A DNA stretch of 64,000 nt from Flavobacteriales bacterium (GTDB taxonomy: Bacteria; Bacteroidota; Bacteroidia; Flavobacteriales_D; Sanyastnellaceae). The stretch spans positions 1 through 64,000 of the forward strand of contig JAIBBG010000007.1 in NCBI GenBank assembly GCA_019694805.1, written 5' to 3'. Below, one piece after another: positions 58,225 to 64,000 of this stretch. Below the pieces are notes generated by a model. The model saw only the letters and a list, made by a program, of their open reading frames with translations. It searched no databases and was not told the origin of the DNA. Every line of letters starts with the position of its first letter. Within the stretch, counting starts at the first letter, position 1. The translations under genes and the position numbers were made by a program.

Positions 58225-59433
58225 ATGCAGGACGCACCGATCGACGTACATCAATATGATGATATCCGGCCTTATACGGATATCGAATTGCGCGACGCCA
58301 TTGGCAGATTGATAGAAGAACCACTTCTTGTTAAAATGATGAAGTGGGTCTATCCCGGCTTGAGTAAAGCGGAGATTATCAGGATGTTCAAGAGTATTTC
58401 GACCGTTAGAGAATTTCAAGAAGAAATAGGCGCTCCAGCTATGAAAGTCATCACTCAGATGACAACCAGTGGCTTGAGTTTTTCCAACGTAGATTATATC
58501 GATAAAAACAAGGGCTATCTTTTTATCAGCAATCACCGAGACATCATACTTGACAGTGCTCTTTTGAATGTAAGTTTGATGGAAAGGGGGTTCAATACCA
58601 CGGAAATAGCGATCGGAGACAATCTATTGAAGGCTCCTATGGTTCGCGATATAGTCAGGTCCAACCGGAATTTTATCGTAAACAGGGACGTCAACACCAA
58701 AGAAGTCTATTACTACTCCCTGAGACTAAGTAATTATATCAGGCACACCATTTCAGAAAGGAATACTTCTATTTGGATTGCACAACGTGAGGGCCGCAGC
58801 AAAGATGGCGATGATAAAACATCGACAGGATTGCTCAAGATGTTCGCCATGAGTAGCAGCAAACCATTGGAAGATGCACTGGATGATTTGAACATTGTTC
58901 CGATGAGTGTGAGCTATGAGTACGATCCATGCGACATCCTCAAGACACACGAACTTTTGCATGTAAGGTATTTTGGTAAATACGAAAAAAAGTCAGGAGA
59001 AGATTTTCACTCTATGCTCACCGGAATCACAGGCCATAAAGGCCGTGTTCATATCGCCGTTGGACATGAGCTCTCCAATACGCTGGATCAAATGCGCTTG
59101 ATCACCAATAAAAACGAAAAGATTCGCATGCTGGGAGAAGCCATTGATGAGGAGATGTATCGTATCTACAAATTGTGGCCAACCAACTACATCGCCTATG
59201 ATATGCTTCATGGCACACGTGAATACCGCGACCATTACAGCAACATTCAAAGAATAGCCTTTGCGAATTATATCCGTGGCCACGTGATCAAACTTGCATT
59301 GGGAAGAAAAAAGACAGGCTTGCCATCAGAAAACCTCAATGCCAACGCAAGAGAAATTCTATTGCAGATGTATGCCAATCCAGTGACCAACAGAATGGTG
59401 GTCGAGAAAAAAGAAATGTTGCAGGAGAAATAA
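58225..59433 (+). CDS. 1-acyl-sn-glycerol-3-phosphate acyltransferase-like protein (PlsC family)
   Basis: The 402-residue protein has an acyltransferase core: ISNHRDIILDSALLN (the HxxxxD catalytic box), then GDNLLKAPMVRDIVRSNRNFIVNR, and WIAQREGRSKDGDD (the third, glycerol-phosphate-binding block, in place of FPEG.R). It has no signal peptide or clear transmembrane helix. PlsC-type enzymes add acyl chains to lipid precursors at the inner membrane. It is longer than PlsC (about 240), with N- and C-terminal extensions. The next gene follows after 6 bp. Confidence 0.82.
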   Translation: MQDAPIDVHQYDDIRPYTDIELRDAIGRLIEEPLLVKMMKWVYPGLSKAEIIRMFKSISTVREFQEEIGAPAMKVITQMTTSGLSFSNVDYIDKNKGYLFISNHRDIILDSALLNVSLMERGFNTTEIAIGDNLLKAPMVRDIVRSNRNFIVNRDVNTKEVYYYSLRLSNYIRHTISERNTSIWIAQREGRSKDGDDKTSTGLLKMFAMSSSKPLEDALDDLNIVPMSVSYEYDPCDILKTHELLHVRYFGKYEKKSGEDFHSMLTGITGHKGRVHIAVGHELSNTLDQMRLITNKNEKIRMLGEAIDEEMYRIYKLWPTNYIAYDMLHGTREYRDHYSNIQRIAFANYIRGHVIKLALGRKKTGLPSENLNANAREILLQMYANPVTNRMVVEKKEMLQEK

Positions 59434-59439
59434 GCTACC

Positions 59440-61386
59440 ATGAAAAACGGTCTGATTCGAATTTGTACTGCCATATTGTGCCTGTTTCATTTCGGGACAT
59501 TTGCCCAATGTGGAGATTGTGAGCAGTTGGTTGAATTGGTTACCAATGGTAATTTTTCATCCGGCAACAACGGCTTTAGTTCAGACCTGAATTATGTCAC
59601 CGGTTTCTTTTGTCCTCTTTGTCCTGAAAACACTTACACTGTAGGAGCCAATGCGACATTTTATCACAGTGACTTCACAGGTTCGGATCATACCAACCCT
59701 CCATTTGGAAATTTTTTCATTGCCAATGGTTCTGCCGTAGATGGAGCTTCAGTATGGTGTCAATCTTTTGCCGTTCAACCCGGAGTAGATTATACTTTCT
59801 CATTTTGGGCAAGGGATGTCACCAACAACAGTAATGCCCATCCATTGGCATTGCTTGAACCTGTTTTCAATGGCATTCCAGCCGGAGATACCTTACAGGC
59901 ATCAGGAGGATGGCAACAATTCACCTTCACCTGGAATAGTGGTTCCGAAACATATTTGGACCTATGCATCATCAATCATCAATCGCTTTCTGGAGGAAAT
60001 GACTTCGGATTAGATGACATCAGTTTGTCTGCATGCGAAAACATCATTTTATCTCAAACCGCTGATGCTGGTCCGGATTTAGTGCTATGCAGTCATGATA
60101 TCGCACAGATTGGTCAGACTTCTTTGAATGGATATAGCTACCAATGGGATAATGCAACGGGATTAAGTGCGACCAATCTGGGTAATCCACAATTCTTCGG
60201 AATCAATGAAACAACCTCTTCTCAGTTTCTCACTTACATACTGACCACGGATTCTGCTGGAGTAGGCTGCATCACTACCGATACAGTGAGTATTGAATTG
60301 AAAGGATTGCCAGGATTGGACCTCGGTCCGAATGAACAGATATGTCCAGGTAACACTATTACACTTGATGCAGGAAATAATTGGGATAGTCTGTTGTGGA
60401 GCGGAGGTGAAACCACACCTGTGATTGAAGTTGGCGCCGGAGATTACGCAGTAACTGCATATTACAATGGTTGTGACACCACCGATCAGATCAGTATTAC
60501 TGAAGTAGTCATGCCAATCATTGAACTGGGGAATGACACCACCATTTGCGAAGGATCATCATTGCTACTAAACGCCGGAGTGATCGGTTGGTGGAATGGC
60601 TCCATCTTGTCTGATACGCTTGGAGTCATCAATGCAGGTAATTATCAATTCACCTATACCAATGGTCCATGCACCACATCAGATGACATTGATATTGCTG
60701 TAACACCACTGCCGGAAGTAAATATTTCATCTGAAAATGAATTTTGTCAGGGATCGACCTTGACCATCACTGCAAGTACATCAGGATTATGGAGCACCGG
60801 GGAAAGTGGAACGTCCATCACGGTGAATGAAGGTGGTTACTATGACATTGTGGTGGTGAATCTAAATTGCACACGAAGTGCCGGAATAGATGTAGTAATG
60901 AACCCGTTGCCAATTATGCCGGAAATAGATAACCTGAGTATTTGTGAAGATGATTCTGTGCCTTTGGATGCTTACCACGAATACAACCAATACTATTTGT
61001 GGTCGAACGGAGACACGACTTCTTATACCACACTATCTGGTGCAGGTTATTACGAAGTGCAAGTGGGAAATGCTTGTGATACCTCAGAAGTTGAATTTTA
61101 CCTGGATACCTACAGGTGCAATTGGGGTTTGTACATCCCATCGGCATTTACACCGAACGAAGATGACATCAATGAAGGATGGGCCGTAGAGGGATACAAT
61201 GTGACTGAAGTTCGCATCCATGTTTACAACAGATTTGGCGATCTGATTTTTTATACCGATGAACTCGGGAAAAAATGGCAACCAGGAACGGGTGTAGGTG
61301 ATGACGTGTACAATTATTACGTCACCGCTAAAACCTTCGATGGTGAAGACTTTGAAGAGAAAGGCCGGCTATATCTGCTGCGCTAA
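59440..61386 (+). CDS. Secreted protein with galactose-binding-like domain, Ig-like repeats and type B T9SS sorting domain
   Basis: The 648-residue protein has a signal peptide (LIRICTAILCLFHFGTFAQ). A carbohydrate-binding-like beta-sandwich follows (about 30-200; VTNGNFSSGNNGF, VDYTFSFWARDV, GLDDISL). Four or five Ig-like repeats come next (LGPNEQICPGNTITLDAG..., ELGNDTTICEGSSLLLNAG), and a CHU_C type B domain closes it (IPSAFTPNEDDINEGW, VYNRFGDLIFY). It is a T9SS surface cargo. Unlike the three other type B cargos in the window it has no PorP/SprF gene beside it; accD follows. It is 6 bp from the acyltransferase gene, probably in one operon. Confidence 0.87.
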   Translation: MKNGLIRICTAILCLFHFGTFAQCGDCEQLVELVTNGNFSSGNNGFSSDLNYVTGFFCPLCPENTYTVGANATFYHSDFTGSDHTNPPFGNFFIANGSAVDGASVWCQSFAVQPGVDYTFSFWARDVTNNSNAHPLALLEPVFNGIPAGDTLQASGGWQQFTFTWNSGSETYLDLCIINHQSLSGGNDFGLDDISLSACENIILSQTADAGPDLVLCSHDIAQIGQTSLNGYSYQWDNATGLSATNLGNPQFFGINETTSSQFLTYILTTDSAGVGCITTDTVSIELKGLPGLDLGPNEQICPGNTITLDAGNNWDSLLWSGGETTPVIEVGAGDYAVTAYYNGCDTTDQISITEVVMPIIELGNDTTICEGSSLLLNAGVIGWWNGSILSDTLGVINAGNYQFTYTNGPCTTSDDIDIAVTPLPEVNISSENEFCQGSTLTITASTSGLWSTGESGTSITVNEGGYYDIVVVNLNCTRSAGIDVVMNPLPIMPEIDNLSICEDDSVPLDAYHEYNQYYLWSNGDTTSYTTLSGAGYYEVQVGNACDTSEVEFYLDTYRCNWGLYIPSAFTPNEDDINEGWAVEGYNVTEVRIHVYNRFGDLIFYTDELGKKWQPGTGVGDDVYNYYVTAKTFDGEDFEEKGRLYLLR

Positions 61387-61461
61387 CGGTAAAAAGAACC
61401 ATTTCACGCAAAACATGAGATTTCCCTCATATTTGCGACGAAATAGAAAAACGAATTCGAT

Positions 61462-62307
61462 ATGAGTTGGTTTAAAAGAAAAATAGACGGCATCACGACC
61501 AAAAGCAAAGAGAAGAAAGAAATTCCTGAAGGCTTATGGTATAAATGCCCTGAGTGTAAAAACGTGGTGACCTCCGACGAACATGCGGACACCAATTGGG
61601 TATGTGCAAAATGCGGTTATCATGAAAAAATAGGTTCTCGTGAATACTTCAGTATTCTTTTCGATGAAAATGAATTTACTGAAATAGCGACTAACCTCAC
61701 AAGTGGCGACCCGCTTGAATTCACCGATACCAAGTCTTATAAGGATAGGATCAAAACGACCATCAACAAAACCGGACTGAAAGATGCCATGCGTGTAGGT
61801 CGTGGAAAAATCAACGGTTATGACGCGGTTGTTGCTTGTATGGATTTCGCATTCATTGGTGGTTCCATGGGTTCTGTGGTAGGTGAAAAATTCGCTGAGG
61901 GAGTAAACGAAGCCATCAAAAACAAATGCGCTTTTATCTGTATATCAAAATCCGGTGGCGCACGCATGATGGAAGCTGGATTTTCGCTCATGCAAATGGC
62001 AAAAACCTCTGGCAAACTCACGCAACTTGCTGACGCCAGATTACCTTACATCTCTTTTCTCACAGATCCAACGACAGGTGGAGTTACAGCATCCTATGCC
62101 ATGCTGGGAGACATCAACATTGCTGAGCCCAAAGCACTGATTGGTTTTGCTGGTCCGCGAGTGGTGAAAGAAACCATCGGTAAAGATCTACCTCAAGGCT
62201 TCCAAAGTTCAGAGTTTGTTCTCGAACATGGATTCCTCGACTATATTGTAGAGAGAAAAGATCTCAAACACAAAATCAGTGAGTCACTGAAGTTCTTCAA
62301 GATTTAA
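61462..62307 (+). CDS. accD: Acetyl-CoA carboxylase carboxyltransferase subunit beta
   Basis: The 281-residue protein has a Cys4 zinc ribbon (about 30-55; [13 protein letters not shown]...CAKCGYHEK) and the carboxyltransferase crotonase-fold domain (about 85-275; [70 protein letters not shown]). With AccA it transfers the carboxyl group from biotin to acetyl-CoA, the first step of fatty-acid synthesis, in the cytoplasm. The length and motif order are standard. Confidence 0.96.
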   Translation: MSWFKRKIDGITTKSKEKKEIPEGLWYKCPECKNVVTSDEHADTNWVCAKCGYHEKIGSREYFSILFDENEFTEIATNLTSGDPLEFTDTKSYKDRIKTTINKTGLKDAMRVGRGKINGYDAVVACMDFAFIGGSMGSVVGEKFAEGVNEAIKNKCAFICISKSGGARMMEAGFSLMQMAKTSGKLTQLADARLPYISFLTDPTTGGVTASYAMLGDINIAEPKALIGFAGPRVVKETIGKDLPQGFQSSEFVLEHGFLDYIVERKDLKHKISESLKFFKI

Positions 62308-62318
62308 TCACACATTCA

Positions 62319-64000
62319 TCAATCAACCATAAACGGTCTTCGGCATGAAAATCCGGAGACCGTTTTCATTTCAATAGTGTACAAGCCATTGCTGAGATGA
62401 TCAATGTTTTCAGACATTACACGAGACTGACAGCGATCTCTAAATTGAACCACCTTACCCTGTGCGTCGTAAATGACAAACGATTCGATCATCTCGGATG
62501 ATTTGAATTGAATCACATCATGCGCAGGATTTGGAAACATGTCGAAACTTACCCATGCGTTCTCTTTCACACCACTACAAAGCTCAACAAACACTTCTTC
62601 TGTATCCGTGTTTTCACATCCAAACTCATCAGTATAGTTGTATGTTAAAGTGACGTGGGAGAATGCATCAACAACACCGGGATTAAACTCGTTCGTATTT
62701 TGAATACCAACTCCGGAGAAAATTCCTCCTGCTGGAGATGCGGACAAAGTCACAATACCATCTTCTACGCAAACGGTATCAGCCAGTTCAAAAGAAAGAT
62801 CCACTTGGTCGATCACATCAATCTGAACAGATGTTGAGTTTGAACATCCATTGCCATCAGTACCCACGACACTTATTTCGACATCAGTTTCAGGAATAAG
62901 GGTCAAAACAGAACCTGTGGCTTCATTGTTCCACAAATAATTTACTCCGCCTGCAGCATACAGGTTTTGCTCAGCGCCATAACAAACAGGGTTCTCCAAA
63001 CCAGTGATCTGGATAATTGGAACAGAATCCACTGTAATGGTCAATGAGATTTCAGCAAAACACTCCTCGCTGTTGTAGCCTTCAACCATGTATGTAGTGG
63101 TTTGCGTCGGATTCAATTCCTGTGAGTCACCTTGCAATTCACCACTCCACCAATAAGATGATGCACCATAGACTTCAATGAATGTGCTTTCTCCTAAACA
63201 AATATTCATATCACCGAATACACTCAGTTCGGGAATTGGAACAACATTCACAGCAAACTGAAGCGTGGTGGTACATGTTCCGTTGGATGAGCTTACAGTA
63301 AACTCAGTCGAATCTGTTGGATTGGCTTCGATGGTATCTCCTGTTTGATCGTTAGACCAGATGTAGTTATCACTACCGCTGGCTATGATGGTCGTTGATT
63401 CACCGCTACAAATTTCAAGGTCTCCAGAAATATTGATTTCGGGACCGGCAAGTGCATTGATTTCCTGACTAACCCATTCCGTATAGCAACCATACTGATC
63501 AAGACTTCTTAAAGAAAGAATATCCAATGTCGAACTGACAGTCCAATAAAGAGTATCTGCCTCATAAACTTCTTCCAGAATCTGCCAGAAAGAATTTTCA
63601 AAATTTGGATCTGTTAATGTCACCACATCGCCAACACAGAGGTCATTCAGTGGCTGAGCATCAATGGTCGTGTTTTGCGTTTCATGTACCAAAAGCGTGA
63701 ATGATGTCGAATTGGAACATCCGTTTTCTCCGGTGCCAGTAACTGTATAGAGCTGGGTAGTGGTGCCTGTGATATCATGCATTTCGCCCATAGATTCATC
63801 ATACCATATGTAATTCACGCCACCTAAGGCCATGATTGTGGTTGTTTCTGATTCACAAATTTCAAGATCGCCTGACACTTCAATCAACGGCAATTCCAGA
63901 GAAGTCACTTCCAATTCTTGATGTGAAGTACATCCAAATGTATTTTCTGCATCTACGGTGATGACTGTGTTTTCTGTGATCGTCAGTGAAAAATCATTTG
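62319..64000 (-). CDS. Ig-like repeat secreted protein with type A T9SS sorting domain (5' end outside window)
   Basis: The frame is open to the right edge (upstream residues AENTFGCTSHQE precede the TTG at 63914), so the gene starts beyond the window. The visible part (about 560 residues) holds repeated Ig-like/SprB-type units of about 80 residues, each with SGDLEICESETT-like openings, W or Y cores (YIWSNDQTGDTI) and G.NGCSNSTS endings. The C-terminus is a type A sorting domain (VSFDMFPNPAHDVIQF). It is a T9SS cargo, perhaps a large surface adhesin. The last codons overlap the accD terminator hairpin. Confidence 0.85.
   Translation of the reverse strand, partial: NDFSLTITENTVITVDAENTFGCTSHQELEVTSLELPLIEVSGDLEICESETTTIMALGGVNYIWYDESMGEMHDITGTTTQLYTVTGTGENGCSNSTSFTLLVHETQNTTIDAQPLNDLCVGDVVTLTDPNFENSFWQILEEVYEADTLYWTVSSTLDILSLRSLDQYGCYTEWVSQEINALAGPEINISGDLEICSGESTTIIASGSDNYIWSNDQTGDTIEANPTDSTEFTVSSSNGTCTTTLQFAVNVVPIPELSVFGDMNICLGESTFIEVYGASSYWWSGELQGDSQELNPTQTTTYMVEGYNSEECFAEISLTITVDSVPIIQITGLENPVCYGAEQNLYAAGGVNYLWNNEATGSVLTLIPETDVEISVVGTDGNGCSNSTSVQIDVIDQVDLSFELADTVCVEDGIVTLSASPAGGIFSGVGIQNTNEFNPGVVDAFSHVTLTYNYTDEFGCENTDTEEVFVELCSGVKENAWVSFDMFPNPAHDVIQFKSSEMIESFVIYDAQGKVVQFRDRCQSRVMSENIDHLSNGLYTIEMKTVSGFSCRRPFMVD
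62331..62370 (+). terminator. accD terminator inside the convergent gene
   Basis: A 13-bp stem (62331-62343 with 62353-62365; AAACGGTCTTCGG/CCGGAGACCGTTT, one G-T pair) has a 9-nt loop and a short T-rich tail. It starts 23 nt after the accD stop and lies within the last codons of the minus-strand gene. Confidence 0.7.

Overview
The window looks like chromosomal DNA of a Bacteroidota bacterium, most likely a member of Flavobacteriales outside the classical Flavobacteriaceae. The evidence is: many large secreted proteins ending in type IX secretion system (T9SS) C-terminal sorting domains; three PorP/SprF-family proteins; a GldI-like lipoprotein; Bacteroidota-only families (GWxTD, DUF5723, DUF6702, DUF7948, DUF5117-type metalloproteases, choice-of-anchor L); and Bacteroidota-type promoters of the TTG-N19/21-TAnnTTTG kind. 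The 16S gene has an intact CCTCC anti-Shine-Dalgarno, but good SD sequences are rare. The exact family cannot be fixed without a 16S search. No phage, insertion sequence, CRISPR array or plasmid feature was seen.

Layout. 1-5.1 kb: the 3' part of a giant HYR-repeat adhesin plus its PorP/SprF partner. 5.2-9.2 kb: a large FG-GAP/VCBS secreted protein on the minus strand. 9.2-10.1 kb: about 850 bp without a recognisable gene. 10.1-15.3 kb: a complete rRNA operon on the minus strand (16S, tRNA-Ile, tRNA-Ala, a degenerate tRNA-like element, 23S, 5S) with two promoters, boxA-like sites, long processing stems around 16S and 23S, and a terminator. 15.5-16.9 kb: rlmB and a small secreted protein. 16.9-26.4 kb: an operon-like cassette of a 2155-residue SprB-like adhesin, PorP/SprF, and a PorE-like TPR/propeller/CRD/OmpA lipoprotein. 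26.7-29.7 kb: GWxTD lipoprotein, RmuC, and a TonB-C-domain protein. 29.7-37.5 kb: two DUF7948/SBBP proteins facing apart, the second followed by PorP/SprF. 37.4-46 kb: S8 peptidase, EEP nuclease-family protein, choice-of-anchor L protein, and a zinc metalloprotease. 46-50.5 kb: a lone ParE-like protein, bestrophin, a membrane protein, M14 carboxypeptidase, and YqgE. 50.5-54 kb: an operon of DUF6702, endonuclease III and an ATP-grasp-like protein, then a DUF4886-like T9SS protein. 54-62.3 kb: NrnA, GldI-like FKBP, a second FKBP lipoprotein, DUF5723, an acyltransferase, a type-B-CTD protein, and accD. 62.3-64 kb: the 3' part of another T9SS cargo protein, cut by the window edge.

How the genes work together. 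The main theme is cell-surface export by T9SS. At three places a giant cargo with a CHU_C (type B, gliding-motility-type) C-terminal domain is directly followed by a PorP/SprF protein, in line with the known SprB/SprF pairing in which the small beta-barrel partner is needed to export or anchor its cargo. One of these loci also carries a PorE-like peptidoglycan-binding lipoprotein, making a compact surface-adhesin cassette. Type-A-CTD cargos (peptidase, esterase-like, FG-GAP, SBBP and choice-of-anchor L proteins) stand alone without PorP partners. Housekeeping genes (rRNA, rlmB, rmuC, nth, nrnA, accD, yqgE) are interspersed. At least six start codons sit exactly 4 nt after a good match to the -7 promoter element, which suggests leaderless mRNAs.
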